Part shown: piece by piece, positions 50,902 to 58,508 of the stretch | How positions within the stretch are numbered: position 1 is the first letter of the stretch | Layout: each line of letters starts with the position of its first letter | Assembly: GCF_016792905.1 (NCBI RefSeq) | Contig: NZ_JAEULP010000037.1 | Location: 48,855-112,854, forward strand | Reading direction: 5' to 3' | From: Tabrizicola sp. | GTDB taxonomy: Bacteria > Pseudomonadota > Alphaproteobacteria > Rhodobacterales > Rhodobacteraceae | DNA length: 64,000 nt | Notes under the pieces: generated by a model | The model's database searches: none | What the model saw: only the letters and a program-made list of their open reading frames with translations | What the model was told of the DNA's origin: nothing | Translations under genes and position numbers: made by a program

Positions 50902-51897
50902 CTATATTGTTGGATCGATCTGGCGGATCAAGCGTTGCTGGAAAGGCTTGAGGTCATTGAACCGCACGTGGGGTTTGTATCGTTTCCACCATTCCGGAAG
51001 CCTGCGCGTCATGTGGACCTTCCAAGCCGTTTTGACCCACGTCGGCGTAAAGTGCTTAGGATCAATTCTCCCCATCTCCTTGGGTGTCGCCAGAAAGTAT
51101 TCTGCGCCTTCAGTTTCTCGAATGAACTGGCAGTACTCGGCGTCACGCAGGAAAAGGACTTGCCCTGCATCTTCAGTTCGGTGGATGGGCTTTTGTGTGG
51201 TCGACGTTTGCCGACGAGTCTTCCGAACTGAAGCCAGCTGAGGATGGCATTGAGTCCCACGCCGGCCTTCAATGATCTCATCGTCTGACCAACCACGCTG
51301 ATGTCGAGACCGGATCGTGTTCGGCGTTACCCTCTGCAGCTTCGCAAGTCGGCTGGTCGTGAAACTTTCGCCAGTGCGAGTGCTGTAGAATACAAGGGTG
51401 TCTCCCTTGTTTCCGTTCTGGGTTCGCTTGTCGGCCCAGCGGACTTTCCCTGGAGCGTACTCAGGGTCATCGTTGTCTATTCGGTCCACCGTCGCCTTAT
51501 TGGCTGGGCATGGGCCAACGTGACGCAGAAAGTCTTCGAACCTGTTAAATTCGGGATGGATCACCGCGCCCTTAGACTTCGCACGTCCCTTCATGTTTCG
51601 ATGCGCCGTTGCCTCTGACTTATATCGTGCACGGAGTTCCATTTTTGTCAGACTTTGGATTGCTTCGAGGTGTGCAGGAACGGACCCCAACCCATCAGAA
51701 GTTTTCTCATCGATGCGCTGCACTTTCGGTTTACTTATGAGCGGCTCAAGTCCACCCGCGGCGACGACCGAAGATACTGAATTTCTTACGCAAATCTTCG
51801 ATTTTCTCAGCGGCTCTCCCTGCGGTGTCGCTTGAGAAAATCCCAGGTCAGGAACGACCTCGGGCCCATCTTCAGCAAAGGCAATTTTGGCTTTCAT
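50902..51897 (-). CDS. HNH-like/phage-type DNA-binding domain protein
   Basis: 331 residues. Residues about 98-165 contain HRNMKGRAKSKGAVIHPEFN, then CPANKATVDRIDNDDPEYAP and GKVRWADKRTQNGNKGDT, a pattern common in phage proteins with HNH-type or AP2-associated domains (DRIDN-x-Y-x-P-x-N-x-RW). A possible helix-turn-helix follows (TSRLAKLQRVTPNTIRSRHQ). The C-terminal third (EYCQFIRETEGAEYFLATPK) is unrecognised. Nuclease activity is not certain because the metal-binding His residues are not clearly placed. It is the first minus-strand gene of the group and lies 83 bases upstream of the DUF488 gene. Confidence 0.6.
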   Translation of the reverse strand: MKAKIAFAEDGPEVVPDLGFSQATPQGEPLRKSKICVRNSVSSVVAAGGLEPLISKPKVQRIDEKTSDGLGSVPAHLEAIQSLTKMELRARYKSEATAHRNMKGRAKSKGAVIHPEFNRFEDFLRHVGPCPANKATVDRIDNDDPEYAPGKVRWADKRTQNGNKGDTLVFYSTRTGESFTTSRLAKLQRVTPNTIRSRHQRGWSDDEIIEGRRGTQCHPQLASVRKTRRQTSTTQKPIHRTEDAGQVLFLRDAEYCQFIRETEGAEYFLATPKEMGRIDPKHFTPTWVKTAWKVHMTRRLPEWWKRYKPHVRFNDLKPFQQRLIRQIDPTI

Positions 51898-52232
51898 GGT
51901 CGCGGTCCTTGCACTTGATTTTGCGGCCCGCTAAAGTCTGGAGTAGGGCCTCGGATTGGTGTCTGGGGACATTCATATGGATAGCCCGTCACGGATCGCA
52001 CCCCGTGGCGGGTTCTCTTTTTGCATTCAGTCGGGAAGGGTCTTGGCGAGTACCTTGGCGCGGACACCGGCAGCCTGGTCACATGCCAACGTCCTCAGCG
52101 AGCGTGCGTGGTAAACCGTCATCCGCGTTGGCGTGAGGGTAGCAAGTGCAGGAAATAGTCTTATGTTATCAATCGCCCAGTTTTCGGAGGTTAGCAGACC
52201 TAGGGCATTGAAAGTGTTCGATAAGGTCAGAA
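51898..52232. other. Non-coding right end of the island
   Basis: These 335 bases between the HNH-like gene and the right border hold no convincing gene. They contain a plus-strand terminator (51985-52021) with no annotated plus-strand gene in front of it. The remainder shows low GC and no strong inverted repeats. Confidence 0.6.
51985..52021 (+). terminator. Orphan rho-independent terminator
   Basis: CCCGTCACGG (51985-51994) pairs with CCGTGGCGGG (52003-52012), nine pairs and one G-T wobble, followed by TTCTCTTTTT. It points rightwards, but the genes to its left are on the minus strand. A small RNA reading rightwards, starting somewhere after about 51900, is one possible source. Confidence 0.7.
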
Positions 52233-52248
52233 CCCTACGGGCTGCCAC
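52233..52248. other. attR-type core (island right border)
   Basis: CCCTACGGGCTGCCAC repeats the 3' end of tRNA-Glu exactly. To the right, GC content and gene style return to those of the host, beginning CTTTCCCATGCTTCGCCC. Confidence 0.85.
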
Positions 52249-52453
52249 TTTCCCATGCTTCGCCCCCGATCACCGGACGCGCCCCGCTCCCCGCCAGCGC
52301 TGACGCGCTAAGCCTTCGCCGCCAAGCATCCGCGGGCGGTCCGCCTTGATGCCCTGCGCATGGATCGAAGCCGGAGCAGAGCGCATCCGGCCGCGCATGA
52401 CCGCTTGGTTCGCGTTCTTCCAGGATCACCTTCCCGCGCGGCGGAGCGAGGCC

Positions 52454-53452
52454 CTATTCCCCGCGCGAGACGAGCAGCACCGCCCGGCCGCGACCGGCGT
52501 GTTTTGCCGCATAGAGCGCGCGATCGGCGATGGCCAGAAGCTGGGTCGGGTCGGGTACCATCATGTCGGAGGACCGGGCGATGCCGATGCTGGCCGAAAC
52601 ACGGGCGATCTGACCATCGAACGGCATCGGCTGGCTGATGCGGGCGATGATCCGGTCGGCAATGGCTTGCAGCGTCTTCGGGTCGCTGCGCCCGGCCACG
52701 ATCACCACGAACTCGTCGCCGCCGATCCGCGCGGCGCAATCCTCGGATCTCAGCTGTTCGCGCAGGATGCGGCCGACCGTCTCCAGCACGAAATCGCCCG
52801 CCGCATGGCCCAGAGTGTCGTTCACCGCCTTGAAGTAGTCGAGGTCCAGGTGCAGCAGCCCGAACCCCGCCCGCGCGGCACAAAGCCGTTCCAGCACCAG
52901 ATCGACCGCCCGCCGGTTGCGCAGTCCGGTCAGCGGGTCGGTCATCGCCTCTTCCTCGGCGGCCACCCGCGCCCCTTCCAGCCGCAGGTTCAGCCCCCGC
53001 AACTCGCGCGTCACGGCGGCATTGGCCTCGGCAAGGTAAAGCAATTCCATCGCCAGGTCCGTGGCGGCGAAATCGGCGTCCGTCAGGGCAAGATCCCGCA
53101 CGGCAGAGATCAGGTCGATCCCGAAGGACAGGTTCAGGAGGATCCGCCCGCCCGGCAGGCGACGGCCCAGCCCCCTCAGCCCCGCCTTGACCCGGTTGCG
53201 CGGCACCAGCCGGAACCGGTTTCCGGCCCGCGCCAGCACGTCGCCGACCGTCACTGCCCCGCCGGGTGCGCGCACGTCGAACAGCTCCTCGAACCGGGCG
53301 CCGGGCATCGCATCCCCGCCCAGGACCCGCGCCAGCGTCGGCCCGTAGCTCAGCGCGCGCCCCTCGCCGTCCATGAGAAGATGCATCGGCATGAAATGCG
53401 CCAGCGCGACGCTGTCGAGGTCTATGCGGTGGTCCGGGCGCCCGGCATGCAT
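52454..53452 (-). CDS. Diguanylate cyclase with HNOBA-like sensor domain
   Basis: 332 residues. The C-terminal GGDEF domain (about 165-332) has the active motif ARIGGDEFVVIVAG, preceded by RSED at the I-site position (RxxD), so feedback inhibition by c-di-GMP is plausible. DLDYFKAVNDTLGHAAGDFV and DPLTGLRNRRAVD are standard. The N-terminus (about 15-150) resembles the heme-NO-binding-associated (HNOBA) domain: FMPMHLLMDGEGRALSYGP and LAMELLYLAEANAAVTREL. The upstream gene (three bases away) is H-NOX-like, so the pair probably forms a sensor and output, as known for H-NOX/diguanylate cyclase pairs. Confidence 0.9.
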   Translation of the reverse strand: MHAGRPDHRIDLDSVALAHFMPMHLLMDGEGRALSYGPTLARVLGGDAMPGARFEELFDVRAPGGAVTVGDVLARAGNRFRLVPRNRVKAGLRGLGRRLPGGRILLNLSFGIDLISAVRDLALTDADFAATDLAMELLYLAEANAAVTRELRGLNLRLEGARVAAEEEAMTDPLTGLRNRRAVDLVLERLCAARAGFGLLHLDLDYFKAVNDTLGHAAGDFVLETVGRILREQLRSEDCAARIGGDEFVVIVAGRSDPKTLQAIADRIIARISQPMPFDGQIARVSASIGIARSSDMMVPDPTQLLAIADRALYAAKHAGRGRAVLLVSRGE

Positions 53453-53455
53453 GAG

Positions 53456-54031
53456 CTATCCCTCCGGCAGGGCCAGGTCGAACCGCCGCCCCCTGGCATG
53501 TCGGCTGTCGAGCACCGTGATCGAGGTCCGCGCATCCGTGCCGGGTGCGATGAGGCACAGCGCGCCATAGTCATCGGCCATCGCCGTCAGCAACCCCACC
53601 AGCACCCGCTGCAACCCGGCAAGATGCGACTGGCAGCGTAGCTCGAACCGGTCGGGGCCGGTTTCGTCGAGCGTCACCTCGGGGAGGTCGAGATGCGGCA
53701 TTGCCAGCCGGGCGCGACCGGGCAGTTCCTCCAGCGAATGCAGGAAGTCGGCGTAGCAGGTGCCGCCGAACCGCAAGAGCCTGCGCACACCTTCGCGCTC
53801 GGGGTTTGTCACCAGATAGGTCCCCACATCTTCCCAAACTGCATCGACCGACCGCCCCAGAACATCCGCCGCGACCTGCGCGATCCGGTCCGCCGTTCCG
53901 GGATCATACCGCAGCATCGGCTCGAATGTCTCGACCTTCGCATCGGTCGCGTTGCAGATCCGCTTCCAGCTTTCCAGGCCAAAGGTATCAATCACATAGC
54001 TTTGCAAGGACCGCAGCAGCAGCGCATCCAT
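53456..54031 (-). CDS. H-NOX-like protein lacking the heme-binding residues
   Basis: 191 residues from ATG 54031 (MDALLLRSLQSYVIDTFGLE); a TTG 42 bases upstream is an alternative. It aligns with the H-NOX fold: DRIAQVAADVLGRSVDAVWE, GTYLVTNPEREGVRRLLRFG and LAMPHLDLPEV. In soluble guanylate cyclase and bacterial H-NOX the heme His lies in a 'LDxLHxxL' segment; here it reads SLEELPGRARL, with Pro (about residue 104) at that position. The YxSxR motif is also lost: FELRCQSHLAGL. So heme binding is unlikely. It is followed after three bases by the HNOBA-GGDEF gene. Confidence 0.75.
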   Translation of the reverse strand: MDALLLRSLQSYVIDTFGLESWKRICNATDAKVETFEPMLRYDPGTADRIAQVAADVLGRSVDAVWEDVGTYLVTNPEREGVRRLLRFGGTCYADFLHSLEELPGRARLAMPHLDLPEVTLDETGPDRFELRCQSHLAGLQRVLVGLLTAMADDYGALCLIAPGTDARTSITVLDSRHARGRRFDLALPEG

Positions 54032-54094
54032 CTCCGACCCCGTCGCAGGTTCCGGGTCAAGCCTAGCGCGCAATCGTTAACGGAACCCCCCGAG

Positions 54095-55819
54095 TCACGG
54101 CAGGAACAGAAGCCCCGCCGCGTCGGTGCCAAGCTGGTTCAGCTGTGCCGCCGTCACCGGTGGAGGCGCGTCCTGGTAGCTCCGCATCAGCGCCATGGCG
54201 TCGGCGGCTTCGATGTAGCGCCCGTCGGGATGCGCCGCCATGCGCAGGACCGGCTGGCCCCTGTCATCCAGATACAACCCGGTGATCTCGGCATAGTCGG
54301 GGCTGCGCTGCAGGAACAGCATGGCCTCTTCGCCCGGACGCGACGGCAGAAGATCGGCAACCACCATCAGACAGCGGGGACGGCCGTCCGGCAGTTTCGA
54401 GTCGCAGACGCGCTGCCAGTCCTGCAGCTGGTAATCGTCCACCGCCGCGAACAGCATGTCGCGCGTGCCCGTAGCCGAGGCAGGCTGCAACGGCATCACC
54501 GCCGCAAGCTTCGCCGCCAGCGCTCCACGGTCCATCACCGGTGCGCCATCGCCCGCCAGTCGCTGCGCCAGCGCCTCCTGCCCCGGCTCGGCGGCCTTCG
54601 CTTCAAGCGCGGTGATCGCTGCGGCACCCGGCTTGCCCCAGGAACGCAAGGCCTGGACATCCAGCGCCGCGACCGGGGTCTTGCCCGCCTCGAACCGTGC
54701 AAGCTGGCTTGCCGCCGATATGCGTTCGGCGTTCAGCACCGGCGTCAGCCAAAGGGCGGCCAGCGCAACCACCAAAAGCGCCATCCGGATGTTGCCCTGC
54801 CGGATCCGCTCCATCCACTGCCCGCCACGCAGCACCGATCCGGCATAGACCAGTCCGTAGGCCACCCCGATCCCGGCAACGAGGAGGATGAAGATCCGCC
54901 CCGGGGTCCAGCCGTAGTCGCCGACCCGGATCCAGATCGCGTAAAGCGCCAGCCCGGCAACCAGCGGCAGCACCAGCGCCAGTCCCTGCGTGCAGCGCAG
55001 CAAGAGCGGGCTTTGCGTCGCGTCCGCGTCCGACTGGTCGACGGCGATCGACACCAGCCCGATCCCGCCCGCAACCATGGCGAGGAGCAGCCCGGCGGGC
55101 GACAGCCCGCTGACCAGACCGTCCAGCCCCCGGAACGGCAGCGCGACCAGGAAGACCGCCATCACCCCCAGCACGACCGGCAGGAACAGCCGGAACATCC
55201 GCAGGACGACGTAAGGCGACACGAGATCGGCGAGGTCATGGATCACCGCCATCGCAAGGCCGAAGACCGCACCGCTCAGGATCAGCGGCACGACATCATG
55301 CGCCAGCAGGCGGCGGATCACGTCGATCCCGACGATCCGCAACACTTCGTCCGACAGGTAGATCACCAGCCACACCAACCCGGTGAAGGCCGCTGCAGCA
55401 GCGACGCGCAGCACGATCGACCAGGCCTCCAGGAACAGTTCCGGATAGTCGTGCCAGCTCGACTTTGCCGCAGCGATCAGGAAGGGCACCGGCAGCGTCG
55501 CCACGGTCAGCGCCGCGAGGATCGGGATCGGCGGGCTGAACAGCGCATCGGCCTCACCAAAGCGCAGCGCGGTCAGCCAGACCAGTCCGGCCACCGCAAG
55601 CCCCAGCCCCAGGGCCCGCGGCAAGGCCCGCGTCAGGCCCAGGGGCCCGGCCATTGCCAACAGGGCGCCGAACGCGCTCAGGACCAGCGCGAAAAGCACG
55701 AAGGCCGGGTAATGGCCGATCCACTCCCGCTCGTCCGCCTGGAACACGGCCCAGAGCAGAGCGCCGCCGATTGCGCCGACCAGCGCAAGCTGCACCCGAG
55801 CCGCGATCTGCCCTGTCAT
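54095..55819 (-). CDS. DUF4153 family membrane protein
   Basis: 574 residues from ATG 55819 with GGGAGGTCGACG upstream; the open frame continues to 56338 antisense to the acetyltransferase gene and is not used. About ten transmembrane helices occupy residues 8-400 (for example VQLALVGAIGGALLWAVF and RMFRLFLPVVLGVMAVFLVA), then a soluble C-terminal region of about 175 residues containing DWQRVCDSKLPDGRPRCLMV with two Cys. The function of DUF4153 proteins is unknown. No operon partner: the neighbouring H-NOX-like gene starts 63 bases downstream of its stop. Confidence 0.82.
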   Translation of the reverse strand: MTGQIAARVQLALVGAIGGALLWAVFQADEREWIGHYPAFVLFALVLSAFGALLAMAGPLGLTRALPRALGLGLAVAGLVWLTALRFGEADALFSPPIPILAALTVATLPVPFLIAAAKSSWHDYPELFLEAWSIVLRVAAAAAFTGLVWLVIYLSDEVLRIVGIDVIRRLLAHDVVPLILSGAVFGLAMAVIHDLADLVSPYVVLRMFRLFLPVVLGVMAVFLVALPFRGLDGLVSGLSPAGLLLAMVAGGIGLVSIAVDQSDADATQSPLLLRCTQGLALVLPLVAGLALYAIWIRVGDYGWTPGRIFILLVAGIGVAYGLVYAGSVLRGGQWMERIRQGNIRMALLVVALAALWLTPVLNAERISAASQLARFEAGKTPVAALDVQALRSWGKPGAAAITALEAKAAEPGQEALAQRLAGDGAPVMDRGALAAKLAAVMPLQPASATGTRDMLFAAVDDYQLQDWQRVCDSKLPDGRPRCLMVVADLLPSRPGEEAMLFLQRSPDYAEITGLYLDDRGQPVLRMAAHPDGRYIEAADAMALMRSYQDAPPPVTAAQLNQLGTDAAGLLFLP

Positions 55820-55945
55820 CGTCGACCTCCCGCCTCTTGCCGTTGTTATTCGTTTGTGCAGTCCCGGCGCATAGTCAGGATTTCCCACCCGTTGCCAAGC
55901 AGATTGCGACACGGCAAGCTGGCCACGAGCCCAGGAGGGACTGCC

Positions 55946-56407
55946 ATGCCGCCCGCCAACCCGCCCCCGGTGATCCGCCCGCTGCGCCGCGAAGACGAGG
56001 CCGACTGGCGCAGGCTCTGGACCGGCTATCTGCAGTTCTACCAGACATCCGTGCCCGAGGCCGTCTATGTCTCGACCTTCGCCCGGCTTCTGGGCGAGGA
56101 CCCGCAGGATTTCAGCGCCCTTGTGGCCGAGGTCGACGGTCGGCTCATGGGCCTGACGCATTACCTCTTCCACCGGCATGCCTGGAAGATCGAGAGCGTC
56201 TGCTACCTGCAAGACCTCTATGTCGACCCCAAGGCGCGCGGCCTGGGCCTTGGCCGCAAGCTGATCGAGGCGGTCTATGCCCGCGCCGATGCCGCCGGGG
56301 CTCCCGCCGTCTATTGGTTGACGCAGGACTTCAACCACGAGGCACGCCAGCTGTACGACCGGATCGCCAAGGTCACACCCTTCATCCGATACGTCCGGCC
56401 GCTCTGA
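55946..56407 (+). CDS. GNAT family N-acetyltransferase
   Basis: 153 residues. It transfers acetyl from acetyl-CoA to an amine. The acetyl-CoA pyrophosphate loop is DPKARGLGLGRKLIEAVY (Q/RxxGxG/A type), preceded by the strand VCYLQDLYV and followed by WLTQDFNHEARQLYDRI. The N-terminal RREDEADWRRLWTGYLQFY is the usual acceptor-side region. CAGGAGGGACTGCC precedes the ATG. Substrate unknown. The 3' end faces the vWA gene of the MoxR operon, converging with it. Confidence 0.88.
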   Translation: MPPANPPPVIRPLRREDEADWRRLWTGYLQFYQTSVPEAVYVSTFARLLGEDPQDFSALVAEVDGRLMGLTHYLFHRHAWKIESVCYLQDLYVDPKARGLGLGRKLIEAVYARADAAGAPAVYWLTQDFNHEARQLYDRIAKVTPFIRYVRPL

Positions 56408-56438
56408 CGCTGGCCTGACCCACCCGACCGGGCCGCCC

Positions 56439-58508
56439 TCACGCCGCCTTCGCGCCCTTGCGTCCCTCGACCAGCCAGGCCACCACGGCCAGGCCTGCTG
56501 CCAGCAGAAGCCAGGCCCAGGCGGGCAGGACAGGCATCACGTTCACTTCGGTCGTAAGGTAAGCCTCGCGCGGGGTGATGCCGATCCAGCCGCGGCCCAC
56601 GGCGACCCTTCCCTCGGCCACGGTGCGGATGTCGGGAGTGCCCGGTTCCAGCCGGGTGACGCCGCCCTTCGTCGCCTCGGCCAAGGGCGTAAGGTCAGCC
56701 CCCGAGGCTATGGTCTCGACAAATTCGCGCGGGGTCGCCGGGCCGACGGCGATGACCCGGGTCAGCTCGCCCTGCTCCAGCCGGTAAAGCCCCAGCATCG
56801 GCGCCTTGAATCCGGCCTCATAGCGGCCCGGCGCGGCCTGCGGCATCGCCAGTTCCGTCACCGTTCCGTCCGGCGCGGTGATCGTGACCGGACCCGGCTC
56901 CTCTTCGGCCAGGGTCCGGCGAGTGATCACCATCGCCTCGCCCTTGACCTCTGCGGTGAGCGTCTCCTCCTCCAGCTCGGGCTCCTTCAGCATCCAGTGC
57001 GCCAGCCGTCGCAGCAGCTCCAGCTGCGGTCCGCCCCCTTCGTAGCCCCGGCCCCAGAGCCAGGACTGGTCCGAGGCAAGCACCGCGACCCGCCCCTGGT
57101 CCACCCGGTTCAGGACCAGAAGCGGCAGGCCATGCGCGCCCGACATCAGCACCTGCCCGGCAGTCTGCTCGACCTCGATCTGGCGGAACCAGCGGCCCCA
57201 GCCGCCTTCGGGCGCCTCCTTCTCCAGCCCTTCCGTCACCGGGTGGCGGCGGCCGAGGTCGGTGATCTTCGGTCGGAAGCCCTCCTCGATCACCTGCGCC
57301 GTGGGGGCAACCGGCAGGATTTCCGCGAGCGGCGAACGGTAGAGGCTGTCGACCGCGCCGAACTCCGGCCCGGCGGCGACCAGCACGGTGCCGCCTTCGC
57401 GGACGTAATTGACCACGTTCTCGATATAGGACGTCGGCAGGATGCCCCGCATCCGGTAGCGGTCGAAGATGATCAGGTCAAATTCCTTGATCTTCTCGAC
57501 GAACAGCTCCCGCGTCGGGAAGGCGATCAGGGAAAGCTCATCGACCGGCACCCCGTCCTGCTTTTCCGGGGGACGCAGGATGGTGAAATGCACCAGATCC
57601 ACCGCCGCGTCGGATTTCAAGAGGTTGCGCCAGACCCGTTCGCCTGCGTGGGGTTCCCCACTGACCAGCAACACCCGCAGCCGGTCGCGAACCCCGTTGA
57701 TCTGCACCGCAAGCGCGTTGTTGCGGTCGGTGATCTCGCCCTGCACCGGGGCGACCGAGAATTGCAGCACGTTCGCCCCGCCATGCGGCAGCGTCACCGG
57801 CAGTTCCAGATCGGTGTTAAGCGCCACGGTGAAGGTCTGCGGCGCTTCGGTGTCGATCGAGATGGTCAGCTCGACCTCGCCCGCACCGGAGGGCGGGGCG
57901 CCGATATCCTCGACCTTGAGGTCCAGCTTGAACTCCTCGCCGATGATGGCGAAGGCCGGGGCGTTCTTCACCACGATACGGCGGTCCCAGTCGGCCTGTT
58001 TGCCGGTCAGCAGCACCTGCAAGGGCGCGGGCAGGTTCGGCACCACGCCCAGATCATGCACCCGCCCGTCGGTGATCAGGATCGCCCCCGCCACCCGGGC
58101 GCGGGGTTCCTCGGCCAGGGCCTCGGACAGCGCGGTCAGCGCCAGCGTGCCCGCATCCTCCTCGCCGTCGCCGACATGGCGGATGCGGAGTTCCGTATTC
58201 GGCATCTGCGCGATTTCCGCCTGGACGGCGGCCACGGCAGCCTCGGTCTGCGCCTTGCGGTCGCCAAGCGCCTGGCTGGCGCTGTCGTCGACGACAAGGA
58301 TCACGATGTCCGACAGATTCTGCCGTTCCTCCTCCTGCAAGGCCGGGTTGGCCAACGCCATGACCAGCGCCGCCAGCGCCAGGGCCCGCAGCCACCAGCC
58401 CGACAGCCCCCGCCACAGCGCCAGCGCGACCAGAACCACCGCAGCCCCCGACAGCGCCCAGATCAGCGGCCAGCCGACCAGCGGCGCAAAGACCACGGTG
58501 GCACTCAT
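56439..58508 (-). CDS. Membrane protein with vWA-like and glutamine-amidotransferase-like regions
   Basis: 689 residues. N-terminal transmembrane helices (LIWALSGAAVVLVALALW and LRALALAALVMALANPAL) are followed by a vWA-like domain (IVILVVDDSASQALGDRKA, AGAILITDGRVHDLG), an Ig-like stretch, then a class I amidotransferase-like fold (FDLIIFDRYRMRGILP, GGTVLVAAGPEFG) without a clear catalytic Cys. A C-terminal helix (AWAWLLLAAGLAVVAWLV) is near the end. MIDAS is only partial (DDSAS, lacking some metal ligands). It is the last gene of the MoxR-linked operon and overlaps the preceding gene by four bases. Confidence 0.75.
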   Translation of the reverse strand: MSATVVFAPLVGWPLIWALSGAAVVLVALALWRGLSGWWLRALALAALVMALANPALQEEERQNLSDIVILVVDDSASQALGDRKAQTEAAVAAVQAEIAQMPNTELRIRHVGDGEEDAGTLALTALSEALAEEPRARVAGAILITDGRVHDLGVVPNLPAPLQVLLTGKQADWDRRIVVKNAPAFAIIGEEFKLDLKVEDIGAPPSGAGEVELTISIDTEAPQTFTVALNTDLELPVTLPHGGANVLQFSVAPVQGEITDRNNALAVQINGVRDRLRVLLVSGEPHAGERVWRNLLKSDAAVDLVHFTILRPPEKQDGVPVDELSLIAFPTRELFVEKIKEFDLIIFDRYRMRGILPTSYIENVVNYVREGGTVLVAAGPEFGAVDSLYRSPLAEILPVAPTAQVIEEGFRPKITDLGRRHPVTEGLEKEAPEGGWGRWFRQIEVEQTAGQVLMSGAHGLPLLVLNRVDQGRVAVLASDQSWLWGRGYEGGGPQLELLRRLAHWMLKEPELEEETLTAEVKGEAMVITRRTLAEEEPGPVTITAPDGTVTELAMPQAAPGRYEAGFKAPMLGLYRLEQGELTRVIAVGPATPREFVETIASGADLTPLAEATKGGVTRLEPGTPDIRTVAEGRVAVGRGWIGITPREAYLTTEVNVMPVLPAWAWLLLAAGLAVVAWLVEGRKGAKAA

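Larger units (their letters stand above)
39226..52248. mobile_element. tRNA-Glu-integrated genomic island carrying a Dnd-like modification system
   Basis: About 13.0 kb bounded by 16-bp direct repeats of the tRNA 3' end. Contents from left: tyrosine integrase, a 107-residue protein, an Arc-type regulator, a second RHH regulator with a small partner, a membrane protein and XRE regulator pair, a membrane-anchored methyltransferase, then on the minus strand DndE-ATPase, DndD, a 66-residue protein, DndC, a second tyrosine recombinase, a DUF488 protein and an HNH-like protein. Base composition is visibly less GC-rich than either flank, most strongly at 40.7-42.7 kb. No phage structural or conjugation genes are present, so mobility would depend on the integrase and outside help. 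Confidence 0.85.

Noticed and set aside
52249-52453. Open frames between the island border and the GGDEF gene
   Set aside because: Short, without ribosome-binding sites or motifs; treated as non-coding.
54095-56338. Extension of the DUF4153 frame to 56338
   Set aside because: The region beyond 55819 is antisense to a GNAT gene with good motifs, and ATG 55819 has a ribosome-binding site.
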